The position numbers were made by a program, and so were the translations under genes. The notes under the pieces were generated by a model, which was not told the origin of the DNA, searched no databases, and was given only the letters and a program-made list of their open reading frames with translations. From positions 1,364,001-1,428,000 of the forward strand of contig JADKIR010000005.1 of assembly GCA_016722655.1 (NCBI GenBank): a stretch of DNA of 64,000 nt. The letters run 5' to 3'. This document shows, piece by piece, positions 43,254 to 51,719 of this stretch; within the stretch, counting starts at the first letter, position 1, and each line of letters starts with the position of its first letter. Source of the stretch: Cytophagaceae bacterium. GTDB lineage: Bacteria > Bacteroidota > Bacteroidia > Cytophagales > Spirosomataceae.

Positions 43254-44599
43254 TGGCTTCAGATATTAAAATATTAACCGACAAAATCAACATTCCGGGA
43301 ATTGAAACTTTCGAAGTTTACCGTAAAAACGGTGGCTATGCCGCTGTGGAGAAGGCAATAAAGAAAATGTCCCCCGATGAAATTGTTGAAGAAGTAAAGA
43401 AATCGGGAATCAGAGGTCGTGGGGGTGCAGGTTTTCCTATGGGAATGAAATGGAGTTTTCTTGCTAAACCTGAAGGTATTCCCAGATATCTAGTTTGTAA
43501 TGGTGATGAATCTGAACCAGGAACATTTAAAGATCATTATTTGATGAAAAACATTCCTCACTTATTAATTGAGGGTATGATTGTATCGAGTTTTGCTCTG
43601 GGAGCCAACAAATCATTTATATATGTCAGGGGTGAACTCATGTATGTGATAAGGATTTTAGAGAAAGCCATAGAAGAAGCTAAAAATGCAGGTTTTCTTG
43701 GAAAAAACATATTGGGTTCAGGTTATGATCTGGAGTTGGTAGTACAACCTGGTGGGGGTGCTTATATTTGTGGAGAGGAAACCGCTCTGCTCGAATCACT
43801 GGAGGGAAAACGTGGAAATCCAAGAAACAAGCCTCCATTTCCAGCAATAAAAGGCCTTTATCAATCCCCTACAGTTGTAAATAATGTAGAATCAATTGCT
43901 ACTACATCCTGGATTATTAATCACGGAGGAGATGAATATGCAAAACTGGGTATAGGTAGAAGTACGGGAACTAAACTTATTTCCGCTTCAGGTCATGTAA
44001 AAAAGCCCGGAGTGTATGAAATTGAGTTGGGATTGCCAGTCGAAGAATTTATCTATTCTGATCAATATTTAGGCGGAATAAGGGAAGGACATCAACTGAA
44101 AGCAGTAGTTGCCGGAGGATCTTCTGTACCTATTTTACCTGCCAACCTCATAATGAAAACTGCAAATGGTGAACCGAGGTTAATGTCCTACGAATCCCTC
44201 TCCGATGGTGGATTTGCGACAGGTACAATGCTGGGATCAGGAGGTTTTATTGCAATGGATGAAACTACCTGTATCGTAAGAAATACCTGGAATTTTTCAC
44301 GTTTTTACCATCATGAGTCTTGCGGGCAATGTTCTCCATGCCGCGAAGGTACCGGTTGGATGGAAAAAGTATTGCATAAAATAGAGCATGGCCATGGAAA
44401 AATGTCAGATATTGACTTGTTGGTAGATGTGGCCAAACGAATTGAGGGGAACACTATATGTCCATTGGGTGATGCAGCTGCGTGGCCGGTAGGAAGTGCA
44501 ATAAGACATTTCAGAGATGAATTTGAATGGCATATTACCCATCCTCACGAAGCTACTCAAAAAGGTGCGGTTTTTATGAATAAAAGCATTCTGGTTTAA
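43253..44599 (+). CDS. nuoF: NADH-quinone oxidoreductase subunit F
   Basis: A 448-residue 51-kDa subunit that binds NADH and FMN. The NADH/FMN region has GIRGRGGAGFPMGMKWSF and GAYICGEETALLESLEG. The N3 cluster ligands are in CGQCSPCREGTGWM and later CPLGDAAAWPV. It is the electron entry point of complex I. Confidence 0.97.
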   Translation: MASDIKILTDKINIPGIETFEVYRKNGGYAAVEKAIKKMSPDEIVEEVKKSGIRGRGGAGFPMGMKWSFLAKPEGIPRYLVCNGDESEPGTFKDHYLMKNIPHLLIEGMIVSSFALGANKSFIYVRGELMYVIRILEKAIEEAKNAGFLGKNILGSGYDLELVVQPGGGAYICGEETALLESLEGKRGNPRNKPPFPAIKGLYQSPTVVNNVESIATTSWIINHGGDEYAKLGIGRSTGTKLISASGHVKKPGVYEIELGLPVEEFIYSDQYLGGIREGHQLKAVVAGGSSVPILPANLIMKTANGEPRLMSYESLSDGGFATGTMLGSGGFIAMDETTCIVRNTWNFSRFYHHESCGQCSPCREGTGWMEKVLHKIEHGHGKMSDIDLLVDVAKRIEGNTICPLGDAAAWPVGSAIRHFRDEFEWHITHPHEATQKGAVFMNKSILV

Positions 44600-44617
44600 T
44601 TTTTTTATAGAATATTG

Positions 44618-45703
44618 ATGGAAGCTACTCAATTAATAAAAGTAACAGTTGACGGAAAAACGGTAGAAGTGCCAGTAGGTACTACTATAATGGAAGCAGC
44701 CAGAATGATTGGTCCTGAAGTGGCCCCTCCTGCCATGTGTTATTATAAACCACTGAAAGGTTCCGGAGGAAAATGTCGTGCATGCCTGGTTAAGGTTGCT
44801 CAAGGATCTGAAAAAGATCCAAGGCCCATGCCTAAACTTGTTGCTTCGTGTATCACTCAGGCTCAGGATGGAATGGTAGTTGAAAACTTCAGCAACCCTG
44901 ATGTAGTCAATGCAAGAAAAGGAATTGTGGAATTTCTTTTAATCAATCACCCACTGGATTGCCCCGTTTGTGATCAGGCCGGCGAATGTCACTTGCAGGA
45001 TTTTGCATTTGAACATGGTTTGGGGACTACCCGCTATGATGACGAAAGAAGGACTTTTGAACCTGAAGATATTGGCGATAAAATTCAATTAAATAAAAAT
45101 CGTTGTATTCTATGCTATAGATGCGTTTACACCGCCGAACAGATTACTGATAGTCGTGTTCATGGGGTAATGTATCGTGGTGATCATGCCGAAATCAGCA
45201 CATATATCTCAAAAGCTATCGAAAATGACTTTTCAGGAAATGTTATAGATGTGTGTCCCGTAGGGGCTCTTACTGATAAAACTTACAGATTTAAGAGTAG
45301 AGTTTGGTTTTCAAAACCCGCCGATGCCCATTGTAATTGTGACAAATGCTCAGGAAAGGTAAACCTATGGTATAAAGGTGATGAGGTAATAAGAGTAACA
45401 GCCAGAAAAAATCAATGGGGTGAAGTAGAAGATTTTATTTGTAATGACTGCAGGTATGAAAAGAAGAAAACCAGTGACTGGGTTATTGAAGGGCCTACAA
45501 AAATCCCAAGACATTCGGTAATATCGGCCAATAAATATGCAGCCAACACAATTAAAAAACCTGAATTTGCAATGGATTTTGCAGCTCATAACTTTAAAGA
45601 AATTGATGATAACCGTGATTACAATAAATCATTGGAAGAAATCAAGAAAAGTGGAGATTACAAAAATCTTATGAACAAAAACAAAGCATTATTAAGCAAA
45701 TAA
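44618..45703 (+). CDS. nuoG: NADH-quinone oxidoreductase subunit G, short form
   Basis: A 361-residue subunit, much shorter than E. coli NuoG (about 900). The 2Fe-2S N1b domain starts at residue 1 with ligands in MCYYKPLKGSGGKCRACLVKV. CPVCDQAGECHLQDF holds the next cluster with an upstream His, and CILCYRCVYTAEQ and VIDVCPVGAL another 4Fe-4S. A cysteine group CNCDKCSGKVNLW with CNDCRY follows, then the chain ends: the molybdopterin-type domain is missing. Short NuoG is known in some Bacteroidota as I recall. Start at 44618 (ATG); an earlier TTG is unnecessary. Confidence 0.9.
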   Translation: MEATQLIKVTVDGKTVEVPVGTTIMEAARMIGPEVAPPAMCYYKPLKGSGGKCRACLVKVAQGSEKDPRPMPKLVASCITQAQDGMVVENFSNPDVVNARKGIVEFLLINHPLDCPVCDQAGECHLQDFAFEHGLGTTRYDDERRTFEPEDIGDKIQLNKNRCILCYRCVYTAEQITDSRVHGVMYRGDHAEISTYISKAIENDFSGNVIDVCPVGALTDKTYRFKSRVWFSKPADAHCNCDKCSGKVNLWYKGDEVIRVTARKNQWGEVEDFICNDCRYEKKKTSDWVIEGPTKIPRHSVISANKYAANTIKKPEFAMDFAAHNFKEIDDNRDYNKSLEEIKKSGDYKNLMNKNKALLSK

Positions 45704-45714
45704 ACAATTTCTAA

Positions 45715-46866
45715 ATGGATATTGTACTTTTAGTAAAAAGCATACTGATCATAACCATATTCGCTTTGAGTCTGGGAATTGCAGCCTATGAAACTTATTT
45801 TGAAAGAGTAATAGCAGCATTTATTCAGGATAGAGTTGGGCCAGACAGAGCCGGACCATTTGGACTATTACAACCATTGGCTGACGGTGGTAAGCTTTTT
45901 TTTAAGGAGGATTTCGTTCCTACCATGGCCGACAAATGGCTCTTTATATTAGGTCCGTCTATTTCAATGTTTACTGCCTTAATGACCAGCGTTGTAATCC
46001 CTTTTGGGGATACTTTCAGCATAAAGGGTCAGTTAATTGAAGTGCAGGGAATGGATGTCAACATTGGCATTTTATGGGTTTTTGGGGTGGTATCTTTAGG
46101 TGTATATGGTATTTTAATTGGAGGTTGGGCCTCTAATAACAAATATTCACTTTTTGGAGCAATCAGGGCAGCTTCACAAAACATTTCATACGAATTGGCC
46201 ATGGGCATAAGCCTTTTGGCAGTAATTCTGGTTTCTGAGTCTCTTTCGATAAGAGATATTGTTACACGTCAACATGGTATCAACTGGAATGTATTTCACC
46301 AGCCTTTGGGATTTATGTTATTTTTAACATGTGCTTTGGCCGAATGTAACCGAACACCTTTTGATTTGCCGGAATCTGAAAATGAACTTGTGGCAGGATA
46401 CCATACCGAGTATGGCTCCATGAAGCTGGGATTATATTTGTTTTCAGAATATATCAACATGTTTATCTCCTCTGCAGTAATCGCAAGCTTGTATTTTGGA
46501 GGTTTTAACTACCCGGGAATGGATTTCATCCATGAATTTTTGGTGAAAAATACCGGAAGTGTACTGGGGCACAATTTGGCAACAGCAATAGGAATAATAA
46601 TATTTTTCCTGAAAACGTTTTTCTTTATTTTCGTCTTCATTTGGATCAGATGGACACTGCCTCGTTTCAAATATGATCAACTAATGAATCTTGCCTGGAA
46701 ATGGATGCTTCCACTTTCAGTAGCCAATCTTATCATTGAAGCTGCAGCAGAACTAACTCCTATGCCTTTCCTTGCCAGTTGGGTGGGTCTTGCCATATTA
46801 GCTTTGGGTTATGTAATTTTCAGGCCATTATTTTTTAAAAAGAATTTAAAACAAAATTTGCAATAA
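45715..46866 (+). CDS. nuoH: NADH-quinone oxidoreductase subunit H
   Basis: A 383-residue membrane subunit with about eight TM helices. RVGPDRAGPFGLLQPLADGGKLFFKED near the N-terminus and ECNRTPFDLPESENELVAGYHTEYGSMK are the standard NuoH blocks, contacting the quinone channel. It joins the peripheral and membrane arms. Confidence 0.96.
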   Translation: MDIVLLVKSILIITIFALSLGIAAYETYFERVIAAFIQDRVGPDRAGPFGLLQPLADGGKLFFKEDFVPTMADKWLFILGPSISMFTALMTSVVIPFGDTFSIKGQLIEVQGMDVNIGILWVFGVVSLGVYGILIGGWASNNKYSLFGAIRAASQNISYELAMGISLLAVILVSESLSIRDIVTRQHGINWNVFHQPLGFMLFLTCALAECNRTPFDLPESENELVAGYHTEYGSMKLGLYLFSEYINMFISSAVIASLYFGGFNYPGMDFIHEFLVKNTGSVLGHNLATAIGIIIFFLKTFFFIFVFIWIRWTLPRFKYDQLMNLAWKWMLPLSVANLIIEAAAELTPMPFLASWVGLAILALGYVIFRPLFFKKNLKQNLQ

Positions 46867-46867
46867 A

Positions 46868-47425
46868 ATGCAACTGACCAACAGATCAAAAAAGACCGAC
46901 AAATCAGATTTAAGTCTGCTTGAAAGGACCTATTGGCCAGGCGTGGTCAAAGGAATGGGCATCACTATAAAGCATTTTTTTTCAAAAAAAGCTACCATTA
47001 GATACCCTGAACAAAAAAGATACCTGGGGCCGGTCTTTAGGGGACATCATATTTTGAAAAGAGATGAACTAGGACGAGAAAGATGTACCGCTTGTGGTCT
47101 ATGTGCCGTGGCTTGCCCTGCTGAAGCCATCTCAATGGTTGCTGCTGAAAGGGTCAAAGGTGAAGAAAAACTGTACAGAGAGGAAAAATATGCCGCCAGC
47201 TATGAGGTGAATATGCTACGTTGTATTTTTTGTGGACTTTGTGAGGAGGCCTGTCCAAAACAAGCTATATATTTGCGACATGATAAGTTTGTGCCCGTAT
47301 TTACGAGCCGCGATGAGGTGATTTACGGTAAGGACATATTGGTAGAAGATTTAAATGACCGATACGAAAGAGATGCCTGGACAAAAGAAGAAATGTCCAC
47401 TCTCTGGAAAAAACAAAAGGATTAA
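46868..47425 (+). CDS. nuoI: NADH-quinone oxidoreductase subunit I
   Basis: A 185-residue subunit with two 4Fe-4S binding motifs, CTACGLCAVACP and CIFCGLCEEACP (clusters N6a and N6b), placed between the N-terminal region GVVKGMGITIKHFF and a charged tail. It transfers electrons towards NuoB. Starts one base after the nuoH stop codon. Confidence 0.96.
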   Translation: MQLTNRSKKTDKSDLSLLERTYWPGVVKGMGITIKHFFSKKATIRYPEQKRYLGPVFRGHHILKRDELGRERCTACGLCAVACPAEAISMVAAERVKGEEKLYREEKYAASYEVNMLRCIFCGLCEEACPKQAIYLRHDKFVPVFTSRDEVIYGKDILVEDLNDRYERDAWTKEEMSTLWKKQKD

Positions 47426-47427
47426 AA

Positions 47428-47958
47428 ATGCAATATATTGAAATCTTAAAACATCTGAGTCTTGTCCAGTGGGCATTTTATTTTTTGTCAATCACTACAT
47501 TATTTGGTGCATTAGGTGCTGTTATGTCAAAAAATACGATTCATAGTGTTTTGTATTTGGTATTGACCTTCTTTAGCATTTCCGGAATTTATATCATGCT
47601 AAATGCCCAGTTTCTGGCAGCAGTAAATATTATTGTTTACGCTGGAGCCATTATGGTATTGTTTATTTTCGCAATCATGTTTCTGCATTTAAAAGGTGAG
47701 CACCATGGCTTTGGCGATAATACTATTTTCATTTCAGCATTGACAGCAGTTGGTATTTTGGGTGTTATTTTAGTTTTAGCTATAAAAAAAGCAGAACATG
47801 TAAGAGTAGATATCAATAATTTCAATCCGAAAATAGGTTTAATAGAAAATTTGGGTGATGTGCTTTATAAAAAATACATGCTTCCGTTCGAGTTGGTTTC
47901 AATCCTCTTCCTGATTGCTATGGTAGGAGCTGTATTATTAGCAAAAAAAGACAAATAA
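47428..47958 (+). CDS. nuoJ: NADH-quinone oxidoreductase subunit J
   Basis: A 176-residue membrane subunit with five TM helices. The conserved block NTIHSVLYLVLTFFSISGIYIMLNAQFLAAVNIIVYAGAIMVLFIFAIMF identifies it (given in pieces: SVLYLVLTF, AQFLAA, IVYAGAIMVL). It is the last complex I gene at this locus: a gamma-carbonic anhydrase gene follows 13 bases after its stop in place of nuoK. Confidence 0.95.
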   Translation: MQYIEILKHLSLVQWAFYFLSITTLFGALGAVMSKNTIHSVLYLVLTFFSISGIYIMLNAQFLAAVNIIVYAGAIMVLFIFAIMFLHLKGEHHGFGDNTIFISALTAVGILGVILVLAIKKAEHVRVDINNFNPKIGLIENLGDVLYKKYMLPFELVSILFLIAMVGAVLLAKKDK

Positions 47959-47971
47959 ACTATTTTCAGAA

Positions 47972-48490
47972 ATGGCACTGATTTTACCTGTTAAAGAAAA
48001 AAGCCCGCAATACGGAGAAAACTGCTGGTTTGCACCTAACGCCACATTGGTGGGTGACATAAAAATGGGAAATGATTGTACGGTTTGGTTCAACGCCGTA
48101 GTCAGAGGCGATGTAAATTCAATAATAATGGGCAACAGGGTAAATATCCAGGATGGAGCCATTATACACTGTACTTACCAAAAAACTGTTACCACAATCG
48201 GCAACAATGTAAGTATCGCACATAACGCCATAGTACATGGTTGCACCATTGAAGACGAAGTACTCATTGGAATGGGGGCAATAGTAATGGATGGAGCTGT
48301 AATAGGTAAAAACTCAATTATAGGTGCCGGAGCCATTATAACACAAAATACAATTGTACCCCCAGGAACAATTTGGGCCGGAAATCCTGCAAAATATATC
48401 AAAGAAGTATCCAAAGACCTCGGTGAGGTATTTATGCGTACAGCCAATAATTATGTGATGTATTCTGAATGGTTTAAAGATCCATCCTGA
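47972..48490 (+). CDS. Gamma-carbonic anhydrase family protein in the nuo operon
   Basis: A 172-residue left-handed beta-helix hexapeptide-repeat protein. The gamma-CA active-site set is intact: Arg45, Asp47 (VVRGDVN), Gln60 (NIQDG), and three zinc-ligand histidines His66 (AIIHCTY), His84 and His89 (SIAHNAIVHGCTI). It is similar in length to E. coli YrdA and to plant mitochondrial gamma-CA subunits. It starts 13 bases after nuoJ on the same strand, so it probably shares the nuo transcript. Whether it catalyses CO2 hydration is not shown; many relatives lack measurable activity. An association with complex I is inference. Confidence 0.9.
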   Translation: MALILPVKEKSPQYGENCWFAPNATLVGDIKMGNDCTVWFNAVVRGDVNSIIMGNRVNIQDGAIIHCTYQKTVTTIGNNVSIAHNAIVHGCTIEDEVLIGMGAIVMDGAVIGKNSIIGAGAIITQNTIVPPGTIWAGNPAKYIKEVSKDLGEVFMRTANNYVMYSEWFKDPS

Positions 48491-49201
48491 TTAATCTTTA
48501 CTATTTAGTATTTGCTCCCTTGAACCTTTTTCATTTGTGACAAAACCGCCTTTTTTCCAGGTTTTATCTGTCAATAAGCCCGATTTTACTGTTTTTATAA
48601 AGTTCAGCCACGAAGTAGGATTTGTAAATGGATTCACCGTGTACTGTTTCTGATTTTGAAGATGCATCAATTGCTGATCCATGGCATATCTGTAATTGCC
48701 AACACTCCCCATTGACTGCGTAAGAGCAAGCATATTGATTTGTTGAGAAGAATAGTTTTTCTCGATAGCTTCCCGTTCTTTTGCATCCGGCAACTCCATT
48801 TCAAGGAAAGCAGTCTTAAATTCTTCCTCTGTACGGAACGGATATACTCTCACCTCTTTCAGCAATTTTGCATCAATTCTTAACTCAACCACCGCAGAAT
48901 AATTGAGGCCAACATGTTTTGGAATGATATGAAATTGCTTTTTAAATCCTAAATAAGAAAACAAAATTGAATCTCCCGGAAAAACATCGATTATAAAATA
49001 CCCCTTGCTGTTGGTGAACACTCCCCTGCCTGCTTTGTCGTTGATTACATATGCCCCTGCAAGCGGCTCATCATTGCTACCATCAATCACAAAACCCGAA
49101 AAAGTTACGTTTTTCTTTTCACCTTGGGCCTGGGCTTGATTATAAAAAACCAAACCGGCAACCAGAGTCAATAATGATATTTTTAAGATAATATTTCTCA
49201 A
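48491..49201 (-). CDS. Carboxypeptidase-regulatory-like domain protein, secreted
   Basis: A 236-residue protein with a signal peptide (MRNIILKISLLTLVAGLVFYNQAQAQ). Residues about 32-110 are a CarboxypepD_reg-like beta-sandwich (VTFSGFVIDGSNDEPLAGAYVIND, FTNSKGYFIIDVFPGDSILFSYLGFKK), the domain common at the N-terminus of SusC-type proteins. The C-terminal part (about 120-236) has no recognised domain. It is probably periplasmic. Its start overlaps the cdsA stop by 4 bases. Confidence 0.82.
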   Translation of the reverse strand: MRNIILKISLLTLVAGLVFYNQAQAQGEKKNVTFSGFVIDGSNDEPLAGAYVINDKAGRGVFTNSKGYFIIDVFPGDSILFSYLGFKKQFHIIPKHVGLNYSAVVELRIDAKLLKEVRVYPFRTEEEFKTAFLEMELPDAKEREAIEKNYSSQQINMLALTQSMGSVGNYRYAMDQQLMHLQNQKQYTVNPFTNPTSWLNFIKTVKSGLLTDKTWKKGGFVTNEKGSREQILNSKD

Positions 49202-50040
49202 TTTAGTAGTTCATAGAGTTTTAAAAAACTTATAATAAATGGCATAGAAAGCAAAAGTCCGTCGAAACGGTCAAGAAAACCACCATGACCCGGTATCAAA
49301 CTGCCTGAATCTTTGATGTCGATGCTTCTTTTAAAAAGAGACTCTACCAAATCGCCAAGTGTACCAGTTATGACAATTATCACCGCCACCATCAACCATT
49401 CTTTGGTGTCTAGTACATCAACATACCTCGAAAAGATAAACGCCGCCAAAATACCGAATATTGCCCCACCGATAAATCCTTCCCATGTTTTCTTGGGCGA
49501 AATCCGCTCAAATAACTTTCTTTTTCCAAACAACATTCCTGAAAAATAAGCTCCCGAGTCATTGACCCAAAGAATAATCAGGATACCAACAGGAAGCATT
49601 GGCCTGAAAATACCCTCCCAGAAGGTCAGTTCCATCAATAAAGCAAAAGGTAAGGCTACATATATGGTACCCAGAAAAGTGTAACCAAGGTTTTCAAATG
49701 GTCTCGGATCTTTCTTGCGATATAATTTTATAAAAAATGTTAAAGTTAATAAAGGCACTATCAAATAGTAACTTTCAAAGCCTATGGTGTAGGTTTCGAC
49801 CAGATAGGTAATTGTAATAATACTCGCTCCGCAAAAAGTGCCATAAAGCTTAAGTGGAAGGCTGCCATTCATGCCTAAAAGTTTATAAAACTCATATTGC
49901 GTCAAAACCGAGATTGCCAGAAATATAAACCAAAATGAATTGGGACTATACAAGATGGATCCAATTACCAATGGTGCCCCAATGAGTGCGGCAACTACCC
50001 GTTGAGTAAGATTTGATTTACTTTTTAAATTTTTAATCAT
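49198..50040 (-). CDS. cdsA: Phosphatidate cytidylyltransferase
   Basis: A 280-residue membrane enzyme with about eight TM helices. The C-terminal CDP-DAG synthase signature is present: SPKKTWEGFIGGAIFG and GDLVESLFKRSIDIKDSG followed by GHGGFLDRFDGLL. It makes CDP-diacylglycerol from phosphatidate and CTP for phospholipid synthesis. Its start overlaps the DUF2007 gene by 8 bases and its end overlaps the next by 4. Confidence 0.95.
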   Translation of the reverse strand: MIKNLKSKSNLTQRVVAALIGAPLVIGSILYSPNSFWFIFLAISVLTQYEFYKLLGMNGSLPLKLYGTFCGASIITITYLVETYTIGFESYYLIVPLLTLTFFIKLYRKKDPRPFENLGYTFLGTIYVALPFALLMELTFWEGIFRPMLPVGILIILWVNDSGAYFSGMLFGKRKLFERISPKKTWEGFIGGAIFGILAAFIFSRYVDVLDTKEWLMVAVIIVITGTLGDLVESLFKRSIDIKDSGSLIPGHGGFLDRFDGLLLSMPFIISFLKLYELLN

Positions 50041-50242
50041 CTATTCTAAATTCATTTACAATCACTTGAGCCAATTCGGCTTGATTTTCAGGAACTTTTA
50101 TTTCGACCAATCCTAAAAAGGGATAATTATGATCAACTTTGTCTAATATCACTGCTTCGATACCCTGACTTTGAAGCTCATTTTTTATAAGCTCAGCACT
50201 TAGCCTTTCTTTGTCTTTCAAAATGGTTACCCAGGTACTCAT
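50033..50242 (-). CDS. DUF2007 domain protein (putative signal-transducing protein)
   Basis: A 69-residue protein matching the DUF2007 pattern: STWVTILKDKERLSAELIKNELQSQGIEAVILDK, then an AELAQVIVNEF tail. DUF2007 proteins resemble GlnB-like folds, and their role is unknown. It lies between gldD (one base after its stop) and cdsA (8-base overlap), in a run of four minus-strand genes. Confidence 0.82.
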   Translation of the reverse strand: MSTWVTILKDKERLSAELIKNELQSQGIEAVILDKVDHNYPFLGLVEIKVPENQAELAQVIVNEFRIDD

Positions 50243-50243
50243 A

Positions 50244-50831
50244 TTATTTATTCCATTTTAAGGTTTCCAAAATGTGATAACTGTCTTTTTTCAAATATTC
50301 AACCACAGGAGCGAGAGAGTCGTTAAAAGTGGCCATATTGAGATATACTGCCCCCCTTAAATAATGCTTACTGGTGTCGGTTGCATAAAATTGCATATGA
50401 CTTGGCACTTCGCCTTCAATCTCAATCACAACTGCATTTTTTCCATTGGGAAGTTTTACTATTTTTTCGGTTTGGGAGGTGGCTCTTACCTGATGCTTTG
50501 AAGCCAGTTTGTATGCATCAGCTACATGTTTGTCAAGCTTATTAAGGTCTCCATTGAGAGGCTTGTAGGTAAACTGAATCTTTGCATTGAGCTCCGGATA
50601 ATCCACAATAATCCAGAATGGCTCAGCACCGGTAGTGACATCCGGCTTCACAATGGCATGTTTAGAGACTTCAAAATGATAAGGGTATTTACCCTCTAAA
50701 ACCTTGTATTCGTGTGAAGGTAGCTGTAAGCGGGGATAACCTTTAGGTTTGGGATAAAAAACCGTGCTGCCTCCACATGCAAAAGCCCCAATGGCCACAA
50801 AAACAATAAACAGATACCTCATCAAGGGCAT
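50244..50831 (-). CDS. gldD: Gliding motility lipoprotein GldD
   Basis: A 195-residue lipoprotein: signal MRYLFIVFVAIGAFACGG with the lipobox cysteine in AFAC, then VFYPKPKGYPRLQLPSHEY, characteristic of GldD of Flavobacterium. The start may be the ATG at 50831 or at 50822; both keep the lipobox. GldD is required for gliding in F. johnsoniae and belongs to the set of Gld proteins tied to type IX secretion. No other gld genes are near. A TATCTTTG promoter lies 14 bases upstream of 50831. The gene heads the run with DUF2007, cdsA and the carboxypeptidase-regulatory-like protein. Confidence 0.9.
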   Translation of the reverse strand: MPLMRYLFIVFVAIGAFACGGSTVFYPKPKGYPRLQLPSHEYKVLEGKYPYHFEVSKHAIVKPDVTTGAEPFWIIVDYPELNAKIQFTYKPLNGDLNKLDKHVADAYKLASKHQVRATSQTEKIVKLPNGKNAVVIEIEGEVPSHMQFYATDTSKHYLRGAVYLNMATFNDSLAPVVEYLKKDSYHILETLKWNK

Positions 50832-50845
50832 TTTTTGTTAATTAG

Positions 50846-50853
50846 CAAAGATA
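50846..50853 (-). promoter_or_regulatory. Promoter -7 element (TATCTTTG) for gldD
   Basis: The reverse strand reads TATCTTTGC, fitting TAnnTTTG, 14 bases before the ATG at 50831. No -33 TTG at normal spacing. Confidence 0.5.
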
Positions 50854-50929
50854 AGTTTTTTTAGGGAGATTGAAAAAATAGATGAAGGGGAATTAAATTC
50901 GATAATATTATATTTAAAAAGAAAACTAT

Positions 50930-51397
50930 TTATTGATCAAAATCCCAACTGTGAGACCAATTTATGAATTGACAATTCGGATTAACTTTTAAAACGGCCG
51001 ATTTAAAATCATCAAAATTTTTATAAAATAACCTTGGCAAAAACCTAAAATTTACTTCTTCACCGAAATTATTTAAGTATTTTACTTTCCAAAGATTCAT
51101 ATTATTTATTGAAGTCATAGTTAATTTAACCACTCTAATATTTTTTATTGGAATTACATCGTGCTTATTGAAGGAAGTTTTATATAAATTAACAGAGTCA
51201 TATTCAATTTCTGAAGAAGAGAATTGTAAATAACTAATAAATAATAGGGCAATTGAAATAATCAAAAATTTAAAATTGTAGATAACATCATTTTCAGTTT
51301 TTTCTGCTTCTGTAAAAAAAACCAAAGTAAAAAAAACCGATAATAAAAAATTTAATAAACCCCAAATTTTTAAGTAAGAAGAAATTCTTTGTTTCAT
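50930..51397 (-). CDS. Uncharacterised two-TM protein
   Basis: A 155-residue protein with two hydrophobic segments at about 12-30 and 44-60 (WGLLNFLLSVFFTLVFF and FLIISIALLFISYLQF), followed by a soluble tail with strands resembling a PH-like bacterial domain (SSEIEYDSVNLYKTSFNKHDVIPIKNIRVVKL in two blocks). AT-rich. Its ATG overlaps the stop of a 57-codon lipoprotein gene by four bases (ATGA), so the two form one unit. Function unknown. Confidence 0.7.
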   Translation of the reverse strand: MKQRISSYLKIWGLLNFLLSVFFTLVFFTEAEKTENDVIYNFKFLIISIALLFISYLQFSSSEIEYDSVNLYKTSFNKHDVIPIKNIRVVKLTMTSINNMNLWKVKYLNNFGEEVNFRFLPRLFYKNFDDFKSAVLKVNPNCQFINWSHSWDFDQ

Positions 51398-51567
51398 AAG
51401 TAACTCGCATTAATTGAAAGGTTTTTAAAGATGATCTCCTTTTTTTCAATTGAATAAGAAAAATCAGCAATTGGAGCAGGGATTTCTTCTTTACAAGAAA
51501 AAATAAGAAATGTTATTATGATAAATAACTTATGAAATTTAAGGAAAATAGGCGGAAATTTAGTCAT
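51394..51567 (-). CDS. 57-residue lipoprotein with PKD-like fragment
   Basis: A short reading frame from the ATG at 51567 to a TGA at 51394. It encodes a long lipoprotein signal (KFHKLFIIITFLIFSCKEE, lipobox IFSC) and only about 33 further residues: EIPAPIADFSYSIEKKEIIF then KNLSINASYL. The last part resembles the beginning of a PKD domain (PxADFxYS...VxFxNxSxNAxSY), so it could be a truncated PKD lipoprotein or a genuine short one. Support for it being real: a full TTG-N19-TATATTTG promoter upstream, the lipobox, and ATGA overlap with the next gene. Confidence 0.6.
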   Translation of the reverse strand: MTKFPPIFLKFHKLFIIITFLIFSCKEEIPAPIADFSYSIEKKEIIFKNLSINASYL

Positions 51568-51598
51568 TTCTTAACTTTTGTGTTTGTTTTCTGGTTTT

Positions 51599-51606
51599 CA
51601 AATATA
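51599..51606 (-). promoter_or_regulatory. Promoter (TTG-N19-TATATTTG) for the small lipoprotein gene pair
   Basis: The reverse strand reads TATATTTG, with a TTG at 51628-51626 exactly 19 bases upstream, matching the Bacteroidota consensus. Transcription would begin about 25 bases before the ATG at 51567. Confidence 0.7.
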
Positions 51607-51663
51607 AACATGTTTCATATAACCTCAAAATATTTACAAAATCAATTGATATATTTGCAATTC

Positions 51664-51697
51664 CACAAAAAAAGCCGAACCCTCACGAGCCCGGCTA
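51664..51697 (-). terminator. Rho-independent terminator after the alpha-glucan phosphorylase gene
   Basis: On the minus strand AGCCG and CGGCT close a hairpin with inner G-U and G-C pairs around loop GTGA, followed by a run of seven Ts. It lies about 25 bases beyond the stop at 51720. Confidence 0.8.
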
Positions 51698-51719
51698 TTT
51701 ATAAGATTCTAATTATAAA

